Assembly (NCBI RefSeq): GCF_902497745.1
Contig: NZ_CABVHJ010000020.1
Span: 1 to 64,000, forward strand
Direction: 5' to 3'
DNA from: Pseudomonas fluorescens
GTDB taxonomy: Bacteria > Pseudomonadota > Gammaproteobacteria > Pseudomonadales > Pseudomonadaceae
DNA: 64,000 nt
The position numbers and the translations under genes are program-made. Below the pieces are notes generated by a model. It was given only the letters and a program-made list of their open reading frames with translations. It ran no database searches and had not been told where the DNA came from. Positions 8,165 to 15,698 of the stretch are shown one piece after another (position 1 is the stretch's first letter; each line of letters begins with the position of its first letter).

Positions 8165-8953
8165 TCAGCGAAAAAACTCACCCGGCGTTTCGCCAAACTG
8201 CTGACGAAACGCCGCGATAAACGCCGACGTCGAGTCGTAACCACAGACCAGTGCAACATCGGTGACGCGCTCACCTTTTTCCAGCGGCGTCAGCGCGCCG
8301 AGCAGGCGCAAGCGCTGGCGCCAGGCGCGGAAGGTCAGGCCGGTGTCGCGCAGGAACAGGCGCGTGAGGGTTTTTTCGGTGACGCCGAACTTTTCGCTCC
8401 AGTGGCTCAGCGTGGTCTGCTGTTCCGGATGTTGTTCCAGGCTCTGATAGATCTGTTTTAAGCGGGCGTCTTGCGGCAACGGCAACATCAGGTCGATCTG
8501 CGGCGCTTCGGCCAGTTGATCGAGGATCACTTGAGCGAGGCGTCCATGCGGGCCGCTCTGGTCGTATTCCACCGGAACCTGACTGAACGCCCGGATCAGC
8601 TCCCTGAGCAGGTCGCTGACACCGAGCACATGACAGCGCTCAAGCGCCCACCCGGCAACGCTGCAATCGATGTACAGGCTGCGCATTTCCGTGTGCGGCG
8701 AGCTGAATACCCGATGCGGCACGCCCGCCGGGATCCACACGGCGCGCTCCGGCGGAGCGACGAATCGGCCGACGCTGGTCTGGATTTCCAGCACACCTTG
8801 AATCGCGTAGGACAACTGCACCCATGGGTGACTATGCCGACGGGTCAGGGCGCGATTGGGCAGTGATTCGGTGCGGCCATAGAGTGGGCGCGGCAGGCTG
8901 GGCAGCCCGGGAATGCTGCGGCGCACGCTTTTGTCATGTCCTTTAGGCGGCAT
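8165..8953 (-). CDS. AraC-family transcriptional regulator with N-terminal cupin domain
   Basis: A 262-residue protein. Residues about 35-110 form an AraC-ligand cupin (RRHSHPWVQLSYAIQGVLEI, WIPAGVPHRV). Residues about 165-260 hold the two helix-turn-helix motifs, ending in VALVCGYDSTSAFIAAFRQQFGETPGEFFR, which is the standard AraC C-terminus. The start is placed at MPPKGHDK; upstream codons in the same frame overlap the divergent transporter gene on the other strand and are not protein-like. It is divergent from, and 84 bp from, the BASS-type transporter, making that gene the likely target. The inducer is unknown. Confidence 0.88.
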   Translation of the reverse strand: MPPKGHDKSVRRSIPGLPSLPRPLYGRTESLPNRALTRRHSHPWVQLSYAIQGVLEIQTSVGRFVAPPERAVWIPAGVPHRVFSSPHTEMRSLYIDCSVAGWALERCHVLGVSDLLRELIRAFSQVPVEYDQSGPHGRLAQVILDQLAEAPQIDLMLPLPQDARLKQIYQSLEQHPEQQTTLSHWSEKFGVTEKTLTRLFLRDTGLTFRAWRQRLRLLGALTPLEKGERVTDVALVCGYDSTSAFIAAFRQQFGETPGEFFR

Positions 8954-9037
8954 CTTGTGGCTCTTCGGCGTTAGTCGGTAATCGGCAGTCACGTTAGAGT
9001 CGTCGGCACGCACTGGCAACCCCCGGATGAACCGACC

Positions 9038-10036
9038 ATGACTCGCCCACGTTTTTTGCCCGATAACTTCACCCTGACGCTGATTGGCGTCGTGTTGCTG
9101 GCCAGCTTCCTGCCGGCCAGCGGCCAGGTCGCCGTCGGCTTCGGCTGGCTGACCAACATCGCCATCGCGCTGCTGTTTTTCCTGCACGGCGCCAAGCTTT
9201 CCCGCGAGTCAATCATTGCCGGCGCCGGCCACTGGCGCCTGCATTTGCTGGTGTTCGGTTTGACGTTTGTCCTTTTCCCGTTATTGGGCCTGGCGCTGAA
9301 ACCGCTGCTGTCACCGCTGATCGGCGACAAGCTGTACATGGGCATGCTTTACCTGTGCGCATTGCCGGCCACGGTGCAGTCGGCGATTGCTTTCACTTCG
9401 TTGGCTCGGGGCAATATACCGGCGGCGATCTGCAGCGCGGCGGCGTCGAGCCTGTTCGGGATTTTCCTCACGCCGTTGTTGGTGACGCTGCTGCTCGACG
9501 TTCACGGTGATGGCGGTTCGACGCTGGATGCGATTCTGAAAATCAGCGTGCAATTGTTGCTTCCGTTCATTGCCGGGCAGATCGCCCGTCGCTGGATCGG
9601 TGCGTGGGTCGGGCGCAACAAGAACTGGCTGAAGTTTGTCGATCAGGGTTCGATTTTGCTGGTCGTCTACGGCGCATTCAGTGAGGCGGTCAACGAAGGC
9701 ATCTGGCATCAGATTCCGCTCATCGAGCTACTGGGGCTGGTGGTGGTTTGCTGCATCTTGCTGGCGCTGGTGCTGTTGGCCTCGACGTTGTTGGGCAAGG
9801 CGTTCGGCTTCAGCCAGGAAGACCGCATCACCATTCTGTTCTGCGGTTCGAAAAAGAGCCTGGCCACCGGCGTGCCGATGGCGCAGGTGTTGTTTGCTGG
9901 CAGCACCATTGGCGTGTTGATTCTGCCGTTGATGCTGTTCCATCAGATTCAGTTGATGGTCTGTGCGGTACTGGCCCAGCGCTACGCCAAGCGCTCGGAA
10001 TCGGTGCCGGAGTTGATGGCCCAAGTCGACCCATAA
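9038..10036 (+). CDS. Bile acid:sodium symporter (BASS/SBF-like) family transporter
   Basis: A 332-residue membrane protein with about ten hydrophobic segments. NIAIALLFFLHGAKLSRE (residues 45-62), YLCALPATVQSAIAFTSLARGN (105-126) and ILFCGSKKSLATGVPMAQVLF are typical of the YfeH/SBF-like branch (Pfam PF13593) of the BASS superfamily, which moves organic anions with Na+. The ATG at 9038 follows a weak ribosome-binding site. It is divergently paired with the AraC regulator, which probably senses the transported compound. A REP pair begins 14 bp after its stop. Confidence 0.85.
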   Translation: MTRPRFLPDNFTLTLIGVVLLASFLPASGQVAVGFGWLTNIAIALLFFLHGAKLSRESIIAGAGHWRLHLLVFGLTFVLFPLLGLALKPLLSPLIGDKLYMGMLYLCALPATVQSAIAFTSLARGNIPAAICSAAASSLFGIFLTPLLVTLLLDVHGDGGSTLDAILKISVQLLLPFIAGQIARRWIGAWVGRNKNWLKFVDQGSILLVVYGAFSEAVNEGIWHQIPLIELLGLVVVCCILLALVLLASTLLGKAFGFSQEDRITILFCGSKKSLATGVPMAQVLFAGSTIGVLILPLMLFHQIQLMVCAVLAQRYAKRSESVPELMAQVDP

Positions 10037-10050
10037 CACACCGTCTACGT

Positions 10051-10132
10051 GTAGGAGCTGCCGAAGGCTGCGATCTTTTGATCTTGTCTTTAAAAACAAA
10101 GTCAAAAGATCGCAGCCTGCGGCAGCTCCTAC
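10051..10132. repeat. Inverted repeat element (GTAGGAGCTGCCG / GATCTTTTGATC type)
   Basis: A long palindrome: GTAGGAGCTGCCGAAGGCTG with GATCTTTTGATC, then the complementary arm. Its right end supplies the stop codon of the convergent response-regulator gene (see findings). Confidence 0.9.
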
Positions 10133-10731
10133 AGAGTTCCTGCGTATTTCACGGCAGCCGCCCGTGAGGGCACGTTCAGCGTGCGCAACAGCGAGGACAC
10201 ATGAATGCGCACCGTGAACGGTGAAATATCCAGTTCGCGGGCGATTTCCTTGTTGGTCTTGCCTTGGGCGATCAAGCGCAGCACGTCCTGCTGACGGGGC
10301 GTGAGGGCGGCGCCGGTTTCCAGCGGCAACAGCCCGGACGGCGCGAACTTCACCAGCACCTCTCCTTCGCGAATCGCCAGAATTGCCTGACCGATTTCAT
10401 CCGGAGCGATGTTTTTGCCGATAAAACCGTCGATACCGGCGGCCATGACTTCGTTGATCAACGCTTGATCATCGACCATCGACACCACGATCAACGTGGT
10501 GCGCGGCAGGCGCCGACGCAGTTCGGCGAGTTGGCTGACGCAGGTCAGTCCGGGGAATCTGAGATCAAGAATCAGCGTGTCCGGCTCGTCGCCCAAGGGC
10601 AGCAGCGCCAGTACGGCGTCGAGGTCACCGGCTTCTTCGATAACGCCTTCGGGCAGCAAACGCTGTACTGTGCGCAGCATCGCCTCGCGAAACAGCGGGT
10701 GATCGTCGGCTATGATAATTCGGCAGGTCAT
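10129..10731 (-). CDS. LuxR/NarL-family response regulator
   Basis: A 200-residue two-component regulator. The receiver domain (residues 1-120) shows the acidic pair D9-D10, a phosphoacceptor Asp in LILDLRFPG near 56 and the conserved Lys in GFIGK near 105. The C-terminal GerE-type helix-turn-helix is LTPRQQDVLRLIAQGKTNKE followed by IARELDISPFTVRIHVSSLL. It resembles AgmR/ExaE-like regulators. It is divergent from the hybrid kinase gene 115 bp away, which is its probable partner. Its last codons run into a REP element: CTG-TAG is the junction, so the stop comes from the repeat. Confidence 0.9.
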   Translation of the reverse strand: MTCRIIIADDHPLFREAMLRTVQRLLPEGVIEEAGDLDAVLALLPLGDEPDTLILDLRFPGLTCVSQLAELRRRLPRTTLIVVSMVDDQALINEVMAAGIDGFIGKNIAPDEIGQAILAIREGEVLVKFAPSGLLPLETGAALTPRQQDVLRLIAQGKTNKEIARELDISPFTVRIHVSSLLRTLNVPSRAAAVKYAGTL

Positions 10732-10846
10732 GGCGTGACCCTCCCTGGGTCAGGCGTTGCTCAAGGCCTGCACATTAGCACCGAGCGCAAGGGTTGCCTG
10801 TAGGTTCCTTCTGATTTTGACGATTGCCGCACAAGGACGTTTAACC

Positions 10847-12475
10847 ATGAAGTTCGAGAAAAACACCGAACTGGACCAGGCCAATCTGCGCATCATCATC
10901 GCCAGTATTGCCGTGGTTTACATGCTCATACTGGGTTTTTTGCCGGGCCAGCGCTTCGATACCTATCTGCCGGTGATCACCTACATCATCGTGTTTTTGC
11001 TGGCCTCGATCTGCTTGCGTCAGGCGATTGCGCGCTGGCCGGGGCATTACCCGGCGCGGCGGATTTTCGCCATGGTCCACGATTACACCGGCACCTGCTT
11101 CGGGCTGGTGGTCGGTGGCGAGGCGGCGTTGCCGCTGTATGCGGTGATCATCTGGGTCAACCTTGGCAATGGCATGCGCTATGGCTCGCGTTATCTGGCG
11201 ATTGCTACGGCGCTGGCATTAGTGGCGTTGCTGTGTGTGTATCGCCTGACCCCGGTGTGGCAGGCACAACCGTTTATGGTGTTGATGCTGATGATCACCA
11301 GCACGGTGATTCCGTTCTATGCGCATTTGCTGTTGGAGCGCACACGTGAAGCCTCCGAAGAAGCGGTCGCAGCGAATCTGGAAAAATCGCGGTTTCTCGC
11401 CCAGGCCAGCCATGATCTGCGCCAGCCGATTCATTCCATCGGTCTGTTTACTGCGTGTCTGCGGGAGTCGCGGTTGGGCGAGGAGGAGCGGCGACTGGTT
11501 GATAATATCGACCGTTCGCTGCTCAACGTTTCGCAGTTGTTTCGCTCGATTCTTGATCTGTACACCCTCGATAACGGCCGGGTTCTGCCCAAACTGCAAA
11601 CCTTCCATTTGGGTGAATGGCTCGCAGATCTGATTCGTCAGAACGCTGAAGCAGCACGTTGGGCAGGGGTGGAGCTGCGTTTGCGCCCCTGTGAGTATTG
11701 GGTGCAAACCGATCCGGCGTTGCTCGCGACCATGGTGCAGAACGTGCTTTCCAACTGTTTCAAATATGGCGCGCATCGGCCGGTGTTGATCGGCGTGCGC
11801 CGGCGCGGAGCGGGGCTGGCCATCGTGATTTATGACCGCGGCAACGGTATCGCCGAAGAGCATCTGGCCAAGGTGTTCGAGGAGTTCTATCGCGTGCGGC
11901 AAGTGCGCGACAAAGACGTCGAAGGCGTGGGGTTGGGGCTGTCGATCGTCAAGCGATTGGGTGAGTTGATCGGTGTCGGCGTTGCCCTGCGCTCGCGGCT
12001 CGGGCGGGGAACGGCGGTGACTTTGTACGGCTTGCCGATCACCGCGCCGCCGCAGGTAACGGTCAATCGGGGTGAAGCACGTCAGGTCGGTCTGCTGACC
12101 GGGTTGAAGGTGTGTCTGGTGGAGGATGATCGTAACGTGCTGCTGGCGACTTCAGCGTTGCTGGAGCGTTGGGGCTGTGTGGTTCAGGCCGAGTTGACGG
12201 CTCAGGACCTGGTCACCGACTGCGACATCATCGTCGCTGATTACGACCTCGGCACCCACGCCACTGGCATCGAATGTATCGACGATGTGCGCAGGCAGCG
12301 CGGTTGGGCGGTGCCAGCAATGATCATCACCGGGCATGACGTCGAAAAAATCCAGGCAGCCCTGCACGACCGCGACATCGCCATCCTGTCCAAACCGGTA
12401 CGGCCGGCTGAACTGCGCGCGACCTTGCGAGCCCTGCGCGATCGCCAGCCCGAACCCACCGAAAATGCTTTGTAG
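10847..12475 (+). CDS. Membrane-bound hybrid sensor histidine kinase/response regulator
   Basis: A 542-residue protein. Residues about 15-175 contain five or six membrane helices. The dimerisation/phosphoacceptor box is SHDLRQPIHSIG near residue 190. The ATPase domain has NVLSNCFKYGA, DRGNGIAEEH and GVGLGLSIVKRLG. A C-terminal receiver domain follows, with CLVEDDRN, a phosphoacceptor in VADYDLG and the Lys in LSKPVRP. There is no obvious PAS or periplasmic domain, so the signal is probably sensed in or near the membrane. The start is chosen at the ATG with AAGGA ten bases upstream. It is divergent from the LuxR-type regulator, suggesting a phosphorelay from this kinase to that regulator. Confidence 0.88.
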   Translation: MKFEKNTELDQANLRIIIASIAVVYMLILGFLPGQRFDTYLPVITYIIVFLLASICLRQAIARWPGHYPARRIFAMVHDYTGTCFGLVVGGEAALPLYAVIIWVNLGNGMRYGSRYLAIATALALVALLCVYRLTPVWQAQPFMVLMLMITSTVIPFYAHLLLERTREASEEAVAANLEKSRFLAQASHDLRQPIHSIGLFTACLRESRLGEEERRLVDNIDRSLLNVSQLFRSILDLYTLDNGRVLPKLQTFHLGEWLADLIRQNAEAARWAGVELRLRPCEYWVQTDPALLATMVQNVLSNCFKYGAHRPVLIGVRRRGAGLAIVIYDRGNGIAEEHLAKVFEEFYRVRQVRDKDVEGVGLGLSIVKRLGELIGVGVALRSRLGRGTAVTLYGLPITAPPQVTVNRGEARQVGLLTGLKVCLVEDDRNVLLATSALLERWGCVVQAELTAQDLVTDCDIIVADYDLGTHATGIECIDDVRRQRGWAVPAMIITGHDVEKIQAALHDRDIAILSKPVRPAELRATLRALRDRQPEPTENAL

Positions 12476-12488
12476 GTGTCCATGGGTC

Positions 12489-12577
12489 TGTAGGAGCTGC
12501 GGCACGCTGCGATCTTTTGACGTTGAAAAGAGCAAGATCAAAAGATCGCAGCCTCGTTGCACTCGACATCTCCTACA
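12489..12577. repeat. Inverted repeat element (GTAGGAGCTGC type)
   Basis: Same family as 10051-10132, with slightly degenerate arms, 13 bp after the kinase stop. It separates the kinase from the convergent lipoprotein gene. Confidence 0.85.
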
Positions 12578-12591
12578 GGATTAGTGCGTGT

Positions 12592-12900
12592 TCAGCGTTT
12601 GCACAGGTAATCCTGCGTGATAGTGGTCTGCAGGCAGTTGTATTGGCCCATGGTCCGGCAGATGTTTTTCTCGGAGCCGGTGACCTCGGCGTTTTTATAG
12701 CCCCAAGTCTTGCAGCGTTGGGCGGCGACGGTCAGGCCTTGTTCCGCGCTGGTCTGGCCGCTTTCGAACTGGCCCAGCTCATAAGAGACCTGGACGACGC
12801 CATCGTTTTTGCTGCCGCCGGTGGCTTCCCACTGTTTCGGCGTGGCGCAGCCAGTGAGGAACAGGGCGCTGAGAGTGAGTGTTGCGATCAGGGTTTTCAT
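12592..12900 (-). CDS. YecR-like small lipoprotein
   Basis: A 102-residue secreted protein with a lipobox: MKTLIATLTLSALFLTGCAT, with Cys18 as the lipidation site. The mature part begins PKQWEATGGSKNDGVVQVSYELG, which matches the YecR-like lipoprotein family (Pfam PF13992) as I remember it, and has further cysteines near the C-terminus (RCKTWGY, NICRTMG, YNCLQTT, DYLCKR). A TTG six bases upstream is a possible alternative start. The function of the family is unknown; in enterobacteria YecR is linked to the flagellar regulon. It precedes another lipoprotein on the same strand. Confidence 0.8.
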   Translation of the reverse strand: MKTLIATLTLSALFLTGCATPKQWEATGGSKNDGVVQVSYELGQFESGQTSAEQGLTVAAQRCKTWGYKNAEVTGSEKNICRTMGQYNCLQTTITQDYLCKR

Positions 12901-12933
12901 GGGCAAACGGTGTCCTTTACCGACGTGATGGAA

Positions 12934-13248
12934 TTACTGGAATGGAATCGGCGAAGCGCCTTTCGGCAGGCACGACAGCGGTGGCGACATGATGCCCATG
13001 CTCGCCACGGCGATGATTACGCCACTGGGCAATTCACAGTTGTATTCCCCGGCCGGGGTGTACGCCGTGTAGTAGGTGAGGGTGCTGTCGTTGCGGATGT
13101 TGTCGATTTTCGACACCGGTTTACCAATCACCGTTTGCGCGCGTTCTTTCATGCTCGCTTCAGTGGGTTTGACGGTCTGGCAGCCGGCCACGCCGAGCAG
13201 CACGGCGCTGACCACGGCAATCTTGCAGAGGTTTGTATGGAGTTTCAT
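12934..13248 (-). CDS. Small lipoprotein of unknown function
   Basis: A 104-residue protein with a type II signal peptide (MKLHTNLCKIAVVSAVLLGV, then AGCQT with the lipidated Cys at residue 23). The mature domain is unrecognised. It contains ERAQTVIGKPVSKIDNIRND, a TYYTAYTPAGEYNCELPSG segment and a final Cys pair pattern (NCELPSG, LSCLPKG) that could form a disulfide. AAGGAAG supports the start. It is adjacent to the YecR-like lipoprotein (33 bp), which may be co-transcribed. Confidence 0.75.
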   Translation of the reverse strand: MKLHTNLCKIAVVSAVLLGVAGCQTVKPTEASMKERAQTVIGKPVSKIDNIRNDSTLTYYTAYTPAGEYNCELPSGVIIAVASMGIMSPPLSCLPKGASPIPFQ

Positions 13249-13441
13249 GGTGTGTCTTCCTTGGTGTTGTTCTGATTTCCAGGCACAACGATCCCGCACG
13301 CTGCGAACAGGCAACGTTGGGGAACATCGGGGGGTGCGGGGGAATATAACGCCAGCGGACAGGGCGGTCGATTAGCACAAATGTGCTAGTGCGGCGCTCG
13401 ACAGGCGGTTTGCTGGAACCGCCTGTCGCGCCGAGGGAGGA

Positions 13442-13972
13442 TTACTGAGGGCTGTTGAATTGATCGGAATAACTGCCGGTCATCAACGCGGAGGCGACGC
13501 GATCAGAGCCAACGCCGACACGCGAATAGGCAACCCGGTTGACGCCGGTGCGGTCGGCGCCATCTGAAGCCAGTGCGCCTACGCCGACATGGTCAGCGCC
13601 GTCAGAAGCGACGGCACCCGCGCCGACATGATCGGCACCATCAGAGGCGACTGCGCCTGCACCAACATGATCGGCGCCATCAGAAGCGACTGCGCCTGCA
13701 CCGACATGATCAGCGCCATCAGAAGCGACCGCACCAGCACCGACATGATCAGCGCCATCAGAAGCTACGGCGCCCGCACCCACATGATCGGCGCCATCAG
13801 AAGCCACCGCGCCTGCACCCACATGATCAGCACCATCCGAAGCAACCGCTCCGGCGCCGACATGATCCGATCCATCGGACGCCAACGCTTGCGGCTGTGC
13901 TGCCCAGACATTGGGCACCACCACGGTCGCCGCGACCGCCAGAAGCACGCCTGACAACAGCTTGTGTTTCAT
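13442..13972 (-). CDS. Exported protein built from nine 13-residue tandem repeats
   Basis: A 176-residue protein. Residues 1-24 are a signal peptide (MKHKLLSGVLLAVAATVVVP, then NVWA). Residues 31-147 consist of nine near-identical 13-residue units with consensus ASDGADHVGAGAV; the first has SDH and the last two diverge (GVGAL, RTGVNRV). The tail is AYSRVGVGSDRVASALMTGS plus eight residues. The ATG at 13972 is chosen because GGAG lies seven bases upstream; the longer frame has no such site. Periodic Asp and His suggest a metal-binding or beta-structured repeat, but I do not recognise a family with known function. Similar Pseudomonas proteins exist in my memory under vague names. It appears to be monocistronic. 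Confidence 0.8.
   Translation of the reverse strand: MKHKLLSGVLLAVAATVVVPNVWAAQPQALASDGSDHVGAGAVASDGADHVGAGAVASDGADHVGAGAVASDGADHVGAGAVASDGADHVGAGAVASDGADHVGAGAVASDGADHVGAGAVASDGADHVGVGALASDGADRTGVNRVAYSRVGVGSDRVASALMTGSYSDQFNSPQ
13532..13882. repeat. Tandem 39-bp coding repeat
   Basis: Nine in-frame 39-bp units encoding the 13-residue repeats of the protein at 13442-13972. Units are nearly identical at DNA level, so copy number probably varies between strains. Confidence 0.9.
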
Positions 13973-14525
13973 AGTTTTCTCCATGACCCGGCAGCCACAA
14001 AGCGATAAGGCATCGTCCGCCGCTTGTTCGCTGGCGTTATGACTCATTGGCCTAGGTCAGTCTGGTGGGCGAAAGGCACGGGCACACCGTCAGGCGCGCG
14101 GGTGTCGACATAATCATGATCGAACTGATTGAGTATAGATCGCGATAGCGAGGCGGCGTGGCGGGGGGATCGACGGCTGTTAGGCGCTTCTCTTCCTGTA
14201 CCGGACAGGCACAGTTGAAATCAATCTAAAAACGCCGTAGCGGTTCGGTGAGCCTTTGCTAGGCTCAAAGATGTAGGCGAAGACGCAGACTGATGCGCAA
14301 TCGGATAGCAAGGGGGCGTGGGGCGCGCTCCGAAAGGTACACGGTTAGAAAGATCTCCGCGCTGAGATCCAGCCCTTATGCCGTGTGAAGCAGCCGAGGC
14401 CGTACCTTTTCAATTTGGCCCGGTACTGTGGGAAGCCCGATAAACCTTGTAAGCCAGAGACCAGCACTGGCCGCCTGCTCGAACACCAAAGCCCGCGTCG
14501 TGCGGGCTTTGTCGTTCTTGCCAGG
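13973..14525. other. Intergenic region without recognised gene
   Basis: A 550-bp gap between the repeat-protein gene and the transsulfuration operon. No convincing ORF with a ribosome-binding site is visible. The part from about 14320 to 14480 has several short inverted segments (GATCTCCGCGCTGAGATC at about 14351) and could be transcribed RNA, but no promoter stands out. The only clear element is the hairpin at its right end. Confidence 0.5.
14488..14510 (-). terminator. Intrinsic terminator of the transsulfuration operon
   Basis: The hairpin AAAGCCCGC / GCGGGCTTT lies 16 bp past the stop of the cystathionine gamma-lyase gene on the minus strand. Confidence 0.65.
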
Positions 14526-15698
14526 TCAGATCGATTGCAGCGCCTGCGCCAGGTCGGCGCGCAAGTCTTCGACGTCTTCAACGCCAACCGACAGTCGCAC
14601 CAGACCATCACCGATCCCCAGTTTTGCCCGAGTATCCGCCGGAATGGTCGCGTGAGTCATGATCGCCGGGTGCTCGATCAGGCTTTCCACGCCGCCGAGA
14701 CTCTCCGCCAGTGCGAAGATCTTGACGTTCTCGAGGAAACGCCGCGCACCGTCCAGATCACTGTTCAGGTCCACGGAAATCATCCCGCCGAAACCGCGCA
14801 TCTGACGCTTGGCCAATTCATGCTGCGGATGCGACTCCAGGCCCGGATAGTAGACGCGTTTAACCTGCGGCTGCTGTTCCAGCCACTGCGCCAGATCCAG
14901 TGCGTTGCTGCAATGTCGCTCCATGCGCAATGCCAGGGTTTTCACCCCGCGCAGGGTCAGAAACGCATCGAACGGCCCGGCAATCGCACCGACTGCGTTC
15001 TGCAAGAAACCCAGTTTTTCGGCCAGTTCTTGGTTCTGGCCGACCACGGCGATCCCACCGATCACATCGGAGTGGCCGTTCAAATACTTGGTGGTCGAGT
15101 GCAGCACGATGTCGAAACCCAACTCCAGCGGCCGCTGGATATACGGGCTGGCAAAGGTGTTGTCGGCCACGCTGATGATCCCGCGTGCACGGCAGATACG
15201 GGCGATAGCGGCGAGGTCCGACAGGCTCAGCAGCGGGTTGGTCGGTGACTCGACAATCACCAGGCGTGTGTCGTCCTGCAGCGCCGCTTCGAACGCCGCC
15301 AGGTCAGTCAGATCGACGTAGCTGAAACGGTGTCCGGCACTGCGCTGACGGACCTTGTCGAACAGGCGGAACGTGCCACCGTACAAGTCATTGCCGGAGA
15401 TGACGTGCGAACCGGCATCGATGAGTTCGAGCACCGTGGAAATCGTTGCCAGCCCGGAAGCAAAAGCAAACGCCTGGGTGCCGCCTTCCAGATCCGCCAC
15501 GCAACGTTCCAGGGCAAAACGCGTCGGGTTGTGCGAGCGCCCGTAATCGAAACCCTTGTGCACGCCGGGGCTGTCTTGCAGGTAGGTGGAGTTGGCGTAG
15601 ATCGGCGGCATCAGCGCGCCGGTGGTCGGATCCGGCGTCTGCCCGGCGTGGATCACCCGGGTCGCGAAGCCTTGGGAATTGTCGTCGTGCTGACTCAT
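14526..15698 (-). CDS. Cystathionine gamma-lyase/synthase-type PLP enzyme (trans-sulfuration family)
   Basis: A 390-residue enzyme of the Cys/Met-metabolism PLP family. Visible motifs are QTPDPTTGALMPPIYANSTY at the N-terminus, YGRSHNPTRFALE near 49, FASGLATIS near 78 and the PLP lysine in HSTTKYLNGHSDV near 197-209. Its first codon overlaps the stop of the CBS gene by 4 bp (ATGA), so it is translated with it. Together they form the reverse transsulfuration route: CBS makes cystathionine from serine and homocysteine, and this enzyme cleaves it to cysteine, 2-oxobutyrate and ammonia. Gene order alone favours lyase over gamma-synthase activity; the sequence family does not separate the two. Confidence 0.9.
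   Translation of the reverse strand: MSQHDDNSQGFATRVIHAGQTPDPTTGALMPPIYANSTYLQDSPGVHKGFDYGRSHNPTRFALERCVADLEGGTQAFAFASGLATISTVLELIDAGSHVISGNDLYGGTFRLFDKVRQRSAGHRFSYVDLTDLAAFEAALQDDTRLVIVESPTNPLLSLSDLAAIARICRARGIISVADNTFASPYIQRPLELGFDIVLHSTTKYLNGHSDVIGGIAVVGQNQELAEKLGFLQNAVGAIAGPFDAFLTLRGVKTLALRMERHCSNALDLAQWLEQQPQVKRVYYPGLESHPQHELAKRQMRGFGGMISVDLNSDLDGARRFLENVKIFALAESLGGVESLIEHPAIMTHATIPADTRAKLGIGDGLVRLSVGVEDVEDLRADLAQALQSI

Noticed and set aside
13573..13974. Plus-strand frames across the 39-bp repeats (His/Arg-rich)
   Set aside because: They are antisense to the exported repeat protein, which has a signal peptide and ribosome-binding site.
14340..14512. Riboswitch- or sRNA-like text (AAGCCAGAGACCAGC resembles a B12 box)
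   Set aside because: The box lacks one base, the other cobalamin elements are not in order and no gene follows on that strand; kept only as unexplained intergenic sequence.
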